A DNA stretch of 64,000 nucleotides from Setophaga petechia (taxonomy: Eukaryota; Chordata; Aves; Passeriformes; Parulidae), in assembly GCA_024362935.1 (NCBI GenBank), contig JANCRA010000030.1, forward strand, positions 4,986,596-5,050,595, written 5' to 3'. Shown here in pieces: positions 1-47,300 of this stretch. The position numbers and the translations under genes are program-made. How positions within the stretch are numbered: the first letter of the stretch is position 1; each line of letters starts with the position of its first letter. The notes beneath the pieces were generated by a model, which worked only from the letters and a program-made list of their open reading frames with translations, was not told the DNA's origin and made no database searches.

Positions 1-36016
<36,016 letters not shown>

Positions 36017-36150
36017 CTAACCCTTCCCGCAGCCCTCCCCGGCTCTGGGGCCGCTGGGCAGCGGCTCCAGCCCGCGCCCCTCGCCCCGCTCGACGCCGCC
36101 CGGGCTCCGCTCGCCTCAGCCCGCCCGCCGCGCCTGTGGAGAGCCCCGTG

Positions 36151-36169
36151 CTGCCGCCAGGGGGCGTTA
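36151..36169 (+). promoter_or_regulatory. Candidate CTCF site
   Basis: CTGCCGCCAGGGGGCGTTA matches the CTCF core CCNCCAGGGGGCG closely. It lies about 170 bp upstream of the DNM1 start codon. Motif match only; occupancy not shown. Confidence 0.65.
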
Positions 36170-36188
36170 AAGGTACCGGCGCCGCGCT

Positions 36189-36208
36189 GCATCCTGGGAG
36201 ATGTAGTC
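36189..36208 (-). promoter_or_regulatory. Candidate ZNF143/Staf (SBS) site
   Basis: On the minus strand GACTACATCTCCCAGGATGC fits the ZNF143/THAP11 promoter motif ACTACAANTCCCAGNATGC with few changes. It is 20 bp beyond the CTCF-like site and about 210 bp upstream of the DNM1 start codon, a typical promoter location for this motif. Confidence 0.75.
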
Positions 36209-36758
36209 CGGCGGCTGCGAGGGACCGAGGGGGCCGGGATCGACACGGCACAGCACTGCACGGGTGTCTGTGCCCAAAGACCTGGGAAAAGGGCTCGCTC
36301 CCAAAATCAGAGAGGTTCAGGTTGTCCCGGAGCTGTGTCTGTGTGTGGCAGGTTGGCACACCTGTATGGCCCAGTCGCTGTGGATGCGCTGCCCGGTAAG
36401 CCCGGCCCACTGTCAGTGCCGGTGTCCCTGTCCGTGAGGCCGAGCCACCAGCACGGTGCCACGGTCCCTGTGGCATTCCCTGCCTCCAGCTGTGCAGCGC
36501 TGCCAGAGAACAGGTAAAATGTGATCAAAGGACCCTCACGGCTTGGTTACTGCACCTGCACCATTTGATCCTCACAGCCACGCCCTTCAGTCAGTGCACC
36601 ACGGGTTGGTGACAGTGCTTGGGAATGGGCTGGCACCTGTACGGGAGGGCTTTGTGTGAAGGTAGCACTCGTGAAATCACCGGAATACAGGAAACACTTG
36701 AGATTAAACTGGAGGTATGCAAAATGCTACCACTCTCTGAGCACCTAGCTAGAACAAA

Positions 36759-36922
36759 ATGGCAGAGGCTAGAATAAGATGTTTTTTAAGGTCCTGTCCA
36801 ACCCATTCTATGGCAGAGGTTAGAATAAGATGTTTTTTAAGGTTCTTTCCAACCCAGTCTATGGCAGAGGCTAGAATAAAATGTTTTTTAAGGTCTTTTC
36901 CAACCCATTCTATGATTCTGCT
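36759..36922 (+). repeat. Three tandem 51-bp copies of a CR1 LINE tail
   Basis: Near-identical 51-bp units begin at 36759, 36810 and 36861, each opening with ATGGCAGAGG and ending in TCCAACCCATTCT or a close variant; the last ends in ATTCTATGATTCTG. The TTTTAAGGTC, CCAACCC and ATTCTATGATTCT words are those of the avian CR1 3' end. Because 51 is a multiple of 3, the array gives a repeated 17-residue open frame (MAEARIRCFLRSCPTHS type), which is a by-product. Confidence 0.8.
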
Positions 36923-39900
36923 GCTTCATTCAAACACAGATGAAAAATGCATCAATTTCTGTTAATAGCTGTAAAACAGTAGATGTGTTGCCAGGCTTGT
37001 TTTAGAGAAATGGAAACAGGTGCTTCATTTTGTGTACCCAGATTTTGTTTTTAAAATTACTTGTCTGCAATAAAGAGGGAACAGCTTGGTTTTAGGTTTT
37101 TAAAAGGGACGGGTTTTTAATAAGAATATAACACGAGGCCATATTTGATTTCAAAGTATAGCAATGAAAACAAGTGTTCAAAAAAGCATCTGATGGCTAG
37201 CAATGACTCAGAAGGATGGAGAATGTTGCATTCCAAACACCTCTCAGTTCGTGCTACCCAAGACTCCTATTCACAGCTCAGAGAGAGATGGGGGTGGAGG
37301 GGGAAACGAAACACAAAAAACTGCAACATATTTTGAGCTGTCTGTTTTGTTTTAACCAGCAGCTTTTTAGTTATAATAATTATAATGAATGTTTCACAGA
37401 TGTCCATCAAATTTAATCCATGCAAAATGTGGAGACACAGAGAAACTGAGGCAACCATGGTGAGGGATGAATTTGCCCCATGCTCTAACAGATCACCAGT
37501 GTGCAGGTAAGAGCACTGAAGGAAGGGAAGGGAGCTGCTCCATCTGTATGGGTAACACCATTGTAGGGCATACGTGGGCAGTTTTGGGGGCTGTCAATGC
37601 TATTTTTTCCTCTCAGTAAATTACCCAGTAAATCTCAAGAAATAAGCTTAAGAAATTCAATATAGACTGTGGACAAAAGCCTTTGCGCATCCTTGCAGCC
37701 ATTCTGATAACTTATGTTGAAGGATTCTGGAAAAAACCAGCTATGGATAGCTGCTCTTTGTAAGAGGTCACCACAAAAAGAACAGTGAAGAGTATCAAAG
37801 GCTCAAGTAATGATGTCACCTTCCTCCCTGGATCAGAGCTGAAGCTCAGGGAACTTTAGACCATGAGGGTCTTTGAAGCTTTATTTGAGGAACCATAAGA
37901 AGAAAACCATCTTTTTCCCAGAGCTCTCTATAACTTGAAGTTCACCAGCTGCAATACAGAGAAAGATTGCCCAGTTGCATCACTTCAATCACCTCACACA
38001 ATTTACCAGCTGTACTAAAAACTCTGAGTGGCCATGACCAGCCTCACCTGGTGGATGCATCTGGACACATTCCCCCCACATCTGTGGACCTGGGAGGTCC
38101 ATCAGTCCCTGCTGACTGATGGACAAGTGTTCGTTTCTGGGTCAGTTACAGCCCATGGAGTCTTTGGGTCTGGGTTTCACTCACAGGTTGACTCCTTAGC
38201 TTTGTCCCCATGTACTCTGAGTGGGTATTTTGTTCTGGGTTAATCAGCTCTAGAAATAATAACTCAGGTTATACCATTTCTTTGGCAAAGCTAAAATGAA
38301 ACCAATCAATTTACTTCGAGAAACGTTTGTGAAAGACTATTGAAAATATATCAACATATATAAGTATATATCAACAGCTGATATTGAAGACTGAGGGGAA
38401 AAGTAGGATTTATGCTGCCAGTTATACAGTACAAAGGGACATGCATGACTTCTTTGCAGGTGTTCTTTCCTACGCTGTCTATTTTTATTTTTCTGTCAAA
38501 CTCATACTTAGTTCTTAGGAGATGTCGTCCTTTGGGGGATATATGGGGGGTTTTGGCCTAATGGAAGTCTTAAAGGGCAAAACTGGACAGGAGGGATGAG
38601 GGGAGCTAATAGTGTGCTCCCCAGGTGCATAAGAAAGGAACAAAAGGAATGATGGAATTGATAAAACGTGCAGAATATTGGCGACCTTTACATGCATCAA
38701 TATTAGTGTAAAACTGAGAGATGCACAGAATCTGCTCCAGCTTCTTTGTCCTGCAGAGATATTTGTAAGCAAAATGAGCTCCAGTGTCTGCCTGCATTGT
38801 CACCCTAAACCACTCATTTCCAGTGTGAAGTCTGAACGCTTCTGCAGCCGCTCAGCCCGGAGAGACTGACCTCGAGCATCCCAGGCAGCGAGGCTTGGAT
38901 TTTCTGAAGCGTTACAAACCTACACCTCCCGCTGATGAAAAAGTGAACTGCAGGCACTCGGAATCGCTCCTGGAGCCTTCCATTTTCTCTCCTGCCACAA
39001 ACTGAGTTGCAAGGATGTTCTCAGCAAACATACCTTTTGATTCTGTAATACCTCCTACCTGTGACTTACTCAGCAGCACGTAGCAGACAGAGCAAGAAAA
39101 ACAAAAGGTATTTCAGTAACTGGAATTAATAGGAAAAAATCTGGGTTTTTTATCTTAGTAGAAAAACTGAAGATGTGAACAAAGAAAAACAAGAGGAATG
39201 AAAGATTCCCCCTCACCAGTGCTATAAATATTTCTGAATGTACTTTAACATGAATCCCTAAAAATGCATGTGGCCAAGCATATGTGTGTTTCTATGTATG
39301 GCTATCAACATTACCACAGTTGTGTATGCTGATTTTGTCACCTCATGCAAATAGGACTCCCAGTTTAGTTAGCATAATTAGAAATAGACATTTGAGAGCT
39401 GGATTCTGTCCTTCATTCCTTGCCCTTGCAAAAATAACATATCTAGTCCTCAGAGGAAAAAAGAGGCAAAAATGTGGAATGCAATTAGCTTATGAGTCTC
39501 CAAGTTACTTGCAAACTGTTTCTGCTGACTCCAGGTAGTGTGACGGTTTAAAATATTTCACTGTGGGTCTTGAAGTGGACGATTCTGGCCTTTTGGGTTC
39601 CTAAAAATAGTTGTAACATAGATAAGAATTTAAATTGAATGTTTAAAAGCAGAGGTTAAACATTCCAAAAAGAAACTGGCCTAAGATTGTCATTGTCCAT
39701 ATTAATACTACATGATGCAGCTGATCAATAGTTAAAAATATTAACTAAAATTAGCCTCTTAAATTTCCATTATATCTAAAGGTGCCTATAGAGATAGAAA
39801 ATGTTTAAGTATCTATTTTATAAGTACCTAAGTGCTACTACAGTAGTAGTAACATCATCCATCTCTTGTGGTATCAGTTGCTCAGAGAAAAAAAGTTGAT

Positions 39901-42900
39901 TTCTAATGCTCCTATTAATTGCAGAAGCTGTTTGAAAGAAAAACAGCCTTTAATTTTTGAGTTTTCAAATACATTGTATTTTATTTGTTAAAATAACATT
40001 GTGAAATGCTTCTTCATCTTCTGTATTTAAACTGAATTGGTGCGCAAATCCCACAAAAAGAGGTAAAAGAAGATAAATCTGGTGTATAAGACACTAGGAC
40101 AGTATTATTGTGAGTGTGACTCTCCAGGAGCCAGAGTATACATAAGGAAATAAAGAAGCTGCATGTTATAGTCCATTAAGAATGGGATCTGCACAAGGAT
40201 GTGAGTTTAAATTAATAATTTAAGAGCAACAAAGCTGAGTTCTCTGTGCTTTCTGCATCCAGAGAGATGTCACAAAATAGCTCCTGGTATATATTTTACC
40301 TTGTGAGACTGAAAATCACGAATAGGAGCTGATTGACCATGTGGTAAAATGGATATAAAAACTATCTTTACCTCTTGTGGGCCTGCCCTGCCCATCAAGA
40401 AATATCAAGAATAGGTTTCTAGAACTATATTACAAAGAATGAGGGAAAACATCCTTTAATTCACAGATCATTTTGGTTTGAAATGTGTGTATCCAGTCAT
40501 CCTCCAGATAAAACAGATATGGAAAACAGTGTAATTCCAGTAACTAATGTCAGCTGTTAGGAGCATGTCTGGTGAAACTTGACCCATTCTTTCAATAGAC
40601 AGGCCCCCAAACCAGGAGAAGAAAGTACTTTAAAGCTCCATATGCTTCTTCTCCAAGAAGTTTGCAAGGCTTGAACACATTATGGTGAGAACTAGTTATA
40701 TCCTGGTGAAATGGATGAGTAATCACACCATCCTTGCAGACTGCAGAGGAAATTGTGGGCACCGCAGTATGTTGGTGCTGTCATAGGCACTGAGAAAACT
40801 TGGGTTTTCAAAAGTGATGTGGCTTCACCAAGGGTTGCATACCAAGTCTTTTTCAAAGCCAAAATTAAAACATAAAACTGCATAGTGCAGTCATATGCTG
40901 GAAATTAGAACTCTCTGGTTATCTGCATGCCTGATCCAGTCCCTGGAAAAAATTCATATAGCCCAGCAAAAACTTGGCTGTATAATACAATCCAGCTCCT
41001 GAATAAAAAGCATTCATATGCTCTGTCCTCTTATCTGCTAAGAGATTTCATAACCCTGATCTAATCATATAGAGGTGTAGTGCAGGTTGCCCTATAGTCA
41101 TGATCCAACAACTCCACTGACTACAGTCTCTGCATTGCAGGAGGCTTTCTGGGTCATTCTCTTACCTTGAACTTCCAAATCTTACTCTGTTTTATTCACT
41201 CCCATTGCCAGTGAGGCACTCCCAAGCCTAGGGGGTACATGGGTTGTTTTTGAGTGATAATGCTGTGGTCTGCATTGTGGCTCTTTCTAAGGTTCTGTGT
41301 ATCTTCCCATTAAGAGCTGTATTTGCCACTGCACACTGAGTAGTGAGTTGCTTAATTATTGAAAGGGAGATGTTCTTTGCAGGAAAAAAACAACTGTCAG
41401 TGGATGGGAGGTCAAGGTCTGTGTTCCAATGATCACTAGGCACTGACAGCACCTTTCAGCTGTCAGCCTGACACTGCTTTGCTGCTTGTAGTGAAGGAAA
41501 GGATCCTAACCCAATTCTTGGCAGTTCCCTTATATCTCTGTATGACTTTCAAACTACATGGTGTGATTACCTGAATCTGGAGCTTTCTCTTCTGCATTGA
41601 ATCAAACCCTCTCTGGTAGGTGTGATGTTCACATTTGGACATAAAGGCATGTCTGAAATCAGTCTTTGGCTTGTAGGTTGATGGAGCAGCACCTCTTTCT
41701 TTGCTTCCTATAGCCATAGTCCTGTCTTGTGTTGTGCAGGTGCAGGACAAAATCCATGTCCAGATTTGTGTTCAAGGCAGTAGACCTATGGACTATTTAT
41801 AAATTTAAAAAATGTTCTTTATTTAATGATTTGTATGTAGGGCCTCAGAAAGAAAAGCCTCCTTGAAGACAAGCTCCAGAGGGGAGCCTGTAGACTACAT
41901 CAGAACATAAAATCTGACAGTGAAGAAACTTAGTTACTTGTACGTTTCATTAGTATGGCGCTTTGTAGATTTCCAAAGGAAACATACAAAAATACTTACA
42001 AGAGCTTTAGTTGTAGAATTAAGAACAGAGGACATCAATTTCAGGTTTACATTTATCTATACAACCTGAATTCTGCCTTTCCCAGGTCAGGTTAATTTCT
42101 GTATTGGGGTTGTAGGATTAACTCTCATCCCCACTGCTGCAAACCAGCCAGGCCAGTGGCTGCTCTAACAGCACCATTACAGGAGCAGAGGATGAACTAT
42201 GCAAAATGATTTTTAAAAGACTCCCTGCATGTTTTTTGTTCCATGTGTGTGTTGCCTAGGATGACATTTAAGTTTTCACGCTTAACAGGAAATCATTTTC
42301 TCTGTGTGTAGACAGCCATAAAGGGCTCTGGACACGAACAGAGCCCATCATTGATTAATATGGATGGTCATCTCCAAATTGATGATTGTAAAATCGTGAT
42401 GGTATAAAAAGGACCAAAGGAAAAATCAACATCTGCTGCTGCATTTAAAAATATTAATTATAACTATATATCACCAGTAACTGTCTGTGTTCAGCTTACA
42501 ATGCTTTCAGGTAAAAATCAATTCCAAGACTTTATGAATCAAGTAGTCTTTACTGGCATGAATAAAAAGACTATAAAGCAAATTATTTCAGGATGGATTT
42601 TCTGGAATAGCAAGGATCAGAAATGCATCTTGATCCTTCTGAGGTTTAGCATAAGAAGAAATGATAGTCACAGTATATTTTTATAGAGAGCCTGTGTGTA
42701 CTGAAAGCGCTTAAAATTAATTTTGCTATGGAAAACAGGCTGTGCACGAAAGGTTTTGCTGCAAACCCACCCCCTGCCAAAAAAACCCAAACTAAACAAA
42801 CAGACAAACCAAAAAAAAAAAAATAAAAAAAAGGGGGACGGACCTGCTAGAGAAGTCATCTCAGTCTACAGTATAAAGCAATATCACAAAAGTCCCTATT

Positions 42901-43149
42901 TGTTTTCTTCCAGGTTCTCATAATAGGCTTGCCAAGATGTGACCACAGCAAATGCCCAGAGGCTGCTTTGGGTTTTTTCCATCTTCTCGGTGAGATGGTT
43001 ACCAAAGATTCCCCTGGACTATTTAAAAAACAAAAAAACAAAAAAAAACCCAAAAAACCCCCACAAAAACCAACAAAGAGCAGAAAGCCCACGCTGTTGG
43101 ATGCCATCTGCTGCTCCTGTGCAGCAGTTTATTCCATTCCCTGCCCAGC

Positions 43150-44320
43150 CCTGGGCAGATGGTGTCCATTCCCTCCCAGCCCTCTCGAGGGACAGGGAAC
43201 CTCAATGCCGCCTCTGCGCGGGGAATGAGGGATGGAGGTGCTGCGGGCTGGGGCGACCTGAGAGGAGGCTCCGGGGGTGATCCCCAGCCCCGCGGGGGCG
43301 GCCTTGTCCCGCAGCCCTGCCCAAGGAGCTGCCTCCCGCCTGGGCTGGGCCGGGGAGCGGGGCCGGGCAGGTGCTTGTTGTCCCCGGCGGGAAGATGGAG
43401 GCGGCGGGCGGGGAGCGGTGATCGCCGCGGGCTGCGCCGTGAGTGTCGGCGGGGCGAGGAGGCGAAGGAACGGGAAGCGGCTGCGGGTCCCGGCGCGGCC
43501 CCGCCGCGGGGAGCGGGACGGGCTGCGGGCGCCCCGGGCAGGGGAGGGTGGGAGCGGGTTTTGGGAGGTGGGGTTTGGAAACCTCTTCCACAGGCTGCCG
43601 CTTGCGATGACCCCGGGGGGAAGGAGGAGGCGGCAGGGGGGGATCGGCTCAGTGAATGAATGGGCGGCAGCGGCGGCGGCTCCTCTGCTCAATGGCTGCT
43701 GGGCTGATACGCGCCAGCCCCGCAGCCGGTGCCTCCCTCGCCCTCCCGTATTTTGTCTCAGGCTCGCCTCGCTCGGGGCTCCCCAGACATGTTCAACCAG
43801 CAGCAGTTCCAGCAGCAGCTGCTGCAGCTCCAGCACCTCCTCCAGCAGCAGCAGCAGCAGCACCATCACCACCCTCCGGCGCAGCAGGGAGGCCGGTAAG
43901 CGCCGCTACGCGAGGCCGGGGATCCGGGGCCTGTCCCGGGGGACCGCTCTCCTCCGCCTCCCCGCGCTCCGTCCGTGCCGCCGCGGCGGGGCCGGTGCGG
44001 GGCTGCCCTCCCCTGGCGGGGAAGGCGACAAAGGGAGGCGGGCGGGGGTTGGGGGGCGCGGGCCGCGATCGGGGCCGAGCCTGGAGGCACCGAGGGGGCC
44101 GGGGGTGTGCGAGGGAGGGCGGCGGCCCCTGTTGGGGTCTTGCCGTGTCCCCTCAGCGCTGTGGAGATCCCTGTCCGCCGTCCGGGGCTGGAGGCCCCGA
44201 GAGCCCGTGGATGACCCGGGCAGTCCGTGTGGGAGCGGTGGGTGGGTGGATGCTCCGAGCCCCTCAGGGCGGGCAGGGCAGCGGGGCTCGGGGAAAACGC
44301 CTTCTCCTGCAGAAACGCAG
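43150..44320. promoter_or_regulatory. CIZ1: CpG-rich promoter region of CIZ1
   Basis: A sharp rise in C+G and CpG surrounds the first coding exon. A likely noncoding first exon ends at GCC|GTGAGT (donor GT at 43439-43440), and a pyrimidine-rich acceptor TTTTGTCTCAG ends at 43761 just before the coding exon. The transcription start and the UTR splice are inferred. Confidence 0.65.
43789..43895 (+). CDS. CIZ1: CIZ1 coding exon 1 (poly-Gln/His)
   Basis: 107 coding nt, donor GCCG|GTAAGC. It encodes MFNQQQFQQQLLQLQHLLQQ, then QQQQHHHH and PPAQQGG. CAG and CAC/CAT repeats give a glutamine then histidine run, a prion-like segment as in mammalian CIZ1. The exon probably starts near 43762 after an acceptor. 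Confidence 0.93.
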
Positions 44321-47300
44321 CACTCAGCAGAGCCACCCTCAGCAGACACGAACACTTTATTGTTTTATTGTTGAACTTAAAGTGTTTATTTATTTGCTTT
44401 CTCTGGCTGGGTCTGCTGGTGTGGGTGCGATGATTGAACTTATTTCTGCAATGGCACCAGCGCTAAGGCTGAGCACGGTGGGGTAGGGACAGGATGGAGA
44501 AAATTGTGTTTTGTTTGTGAAAGGAGAAAGAACATTTACCAGAAAATAACCACGGTTTTCTTTAAAAAATGCAAGATGTGAAGCAACTTAAATAGGAGCA
44601 GTTGTCCCCGATGAGCTGAGACTTGTAGAACCAGCACAAATTCTCCGAAATAATGCTTTTATTTGCAGTTACTGTTATCTTTAAAGACTTAGTCTTTGCA
44701 AATTCAAAGCAATGGGATGTGAATTTAGGAAGAAATTTAATTTGTTATTTAAGGAATTATTTTATTACTTTATCCTTATAAGGCATTTGTCTCTGAGGTA
44801 AGCGTGGGAAATTTTCGGTTTTACTAGAAATATGAACCTGCAAATCTTTTTACCATTTTTATATATTTTATGCTATAAAAAAAGCTGCACTTAAAATGCC
44901 AGTAAGGGGCTGACTGCTAGATAGCACGGCTGTATCTTACACCTTTAAAAGTATGATTTTTGCGGTATAAATATCTCTGCTCGGAGACTGGAACAATCTA
45001 GAGCAGCAAATGTGAAGATGAGCTGCTGTGAATTCTGTTAAAGGGGTTGGGTTTTTTTTGTCAGGGTGGATATTTCGATCCTGTTTGTACCTCTCCTCAG
45101 CTCTGACAGATTCAGCTGTGTCAGCAGCGTGCATAGAGGTGGGCCTGACCTTGCAATCGCCTCAAGAAGTGCCTGCCAGTTTCCTCAGACTTTTCTCTCA
45201 CGTCTGCTCCACCCTCCTTAGAACTGGAGAGTTCTTCCCCGCTGCTTCTTCCTCCTCGTGTTTTAAATATGAAGGCCGTGCTTTATTTTTCCATCTGGTT
45301 CTTGCAGTTAGGGGGCACCATTGACAGTTCTGACCTGTCTGGCTCCGTGTGGGAGGTGTTGATTTTGGGAAAACGAGCTCTAAGCTGCTGCAAAAACTCC
45401 CTGTTTTTTAGAACTTTTTTGTTGTCGTGTTAAATGTAGCTGCTGATCTAGATCACTCATTTCTCCTGACGGGTGCTGCATAATTCTGTAGAACCGCAGT
45501 CAGCTCCTGGGCTTTTTTTATGCTGCTTGGGAGGCTCTATGTGGGCTTGGTGCTAAGGAGTTGTCTCTGACCTCAAATTCTTTGATAGACAATCTGTCAG
45601 CTTTGGAAATTCCAGGAGAGTGGAGGAAAGAGGATACAGTGCCAGTGCATGGTGTCTTTTCATGCATGTATATCAGCATTTCAGCTGTTTGCCCCTCTAT
45701 TTTATGCCTGGAATGGAAGGGTACAGTTTTTATTGGGTTCTCGTGATTGATGCCTTCTTTTCCAGAGGTTTGCCGCCGCCGCAGCAGCAACAGATGCTGA
45801 GCTTACGGGCAACAAATCAGCCATCGCTGCTCAGTGCCAATCCTATGCTTCAGCGGGCCTTACTCATGCAGCAGATGCAAGGTACTGTCGTTATGGGAAA
45901 CGCTTACTTACTGGAGTTATTTAATCATCCTCTTGGACTGAAACCATACCATGGCTATTTCCTGCTGAACCAGTGCAGTTCTTGTACTTGGCAGTTCTGT
46001 TTGTTGTCTTCTTTTTTTTTTTTTTTCTTTCTCCCATCTTCTCTTTAAATTGGTCCCTAGTCCTCAGAACAGAGGTTCTTCAGTTGTTGAAAATCACATG
46101 TGCCCAGCTGTTCACAACTGGGAATAGCACTAGGGGGTATGAGGCTAAATACTAAATACATGCCTTCCCTTTTAGGCATAATGGAACAAGTATTTTTTCA
46201 TCAATATATTTAGAGCAGATACTGAGATTTTGATTGTTTGTCTTTCTTGGTTACAAGGTTAAGGCCATTTATTTAATTATCTGTTACGTACACGCTAACC
46301 TTGTTTGCAGTAGATTCTTGTCTTTGTCCAAAGTTAGTGCAGTACAAATACAGTATATTAAGGTAGAAGATGGTTTGGGTGTCAATTGTATTGTGAAATT
46401 TTGATTCCCTGAAACAACTGTAATTTCTATGGTGGGCAGTATCTCTGTCTTTCTGTTATTGTGTTTCCACAAGTGGATCTTCTTTTTGTGTTTTCAAAAC
46501 AAATTATGAAGCTGCTTTAATAATACAACTACTAATATAAAGATAATAGGAATAAAGATATGTTTTTATTTTTTGCTCATGTCTTAACCTGGCAGTTCTT
46601 TTCAACACAGAAAATCAGTACCTGAGATAGTTTTCAAGTGCCTACTCTAGATTAATGCCTGCAATTTCTACCTTGCCTGTGAATCATGTCCAGATGTGAA
46701 GACAAAAGATTTATTCTGCATGTCGTTAACTCTCCTTTTGTTCTCTCTTGCCCATTTAATGAGAGGGCTCTCTAGTGACTCCAGTGGCTCTCCACAGATC
46801 TCTCTCAGGTTGAAGGGAAAGTGACAGTGAGAAAGGACAAGCCATGCTCTGATGATTGGTGTCCATATATCGTTGTCAGGAAAAATTGTGACTCCAGCCT
46901 TCAGTCAGTCGTGCTCCTTCTAGATATGTTTGCAGTCAGCTGACGTTTTTCCCCGAATCTTTTATTGAGGAGTTGTATTTAAATAGTCTGCCAAGGGCTT
47001 GGGGCTAATTAGATAGAGCAGGATAAGATATGTTAATGAACACTCTACATACACTTTGTCTTAGTGTTGCTCCTCTTCTCCTCTCCATGGAGTTGTGACT
47101 TACCTTAATCACCTACCTCAGGTATCCACAGGTAACATGGAATGTGGTTGCCAATGTCCATGTGGCCCTTTTTAGTGATGGGAATTTTTTGGCCATTCAG
47201 GTTTGGGTTACATGTACGAATATCTGATGCTGTGCCATTTCTGTCCCTGGGAAGCATCAGCATAAATAATTCATTGGCTGTGTGTGGCTTCAGCAGTGGG

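Noticed and set aside
41228..41750. Two adjacent minus-strand open frames (74 and 95 codons) considered as an old retroelement remnant
   Set aside because: No reverse-transcriptase, gag or protease motif is visible and no flanking terminal repeats.
42770..43070. A-rich stretches considered as retroposon poly(A) tails
   Set aside because: They are A/C mixtures without a recognisable element body or target-site duplications.
43129..44486. Long open frames of 247, 365 and 276 codons around CIZ1 exon 1
   Set aside because: GC-rich promoter DNA; the frames are not that of CIZ1 exon 1, show no domain and read straight through its splice donor.
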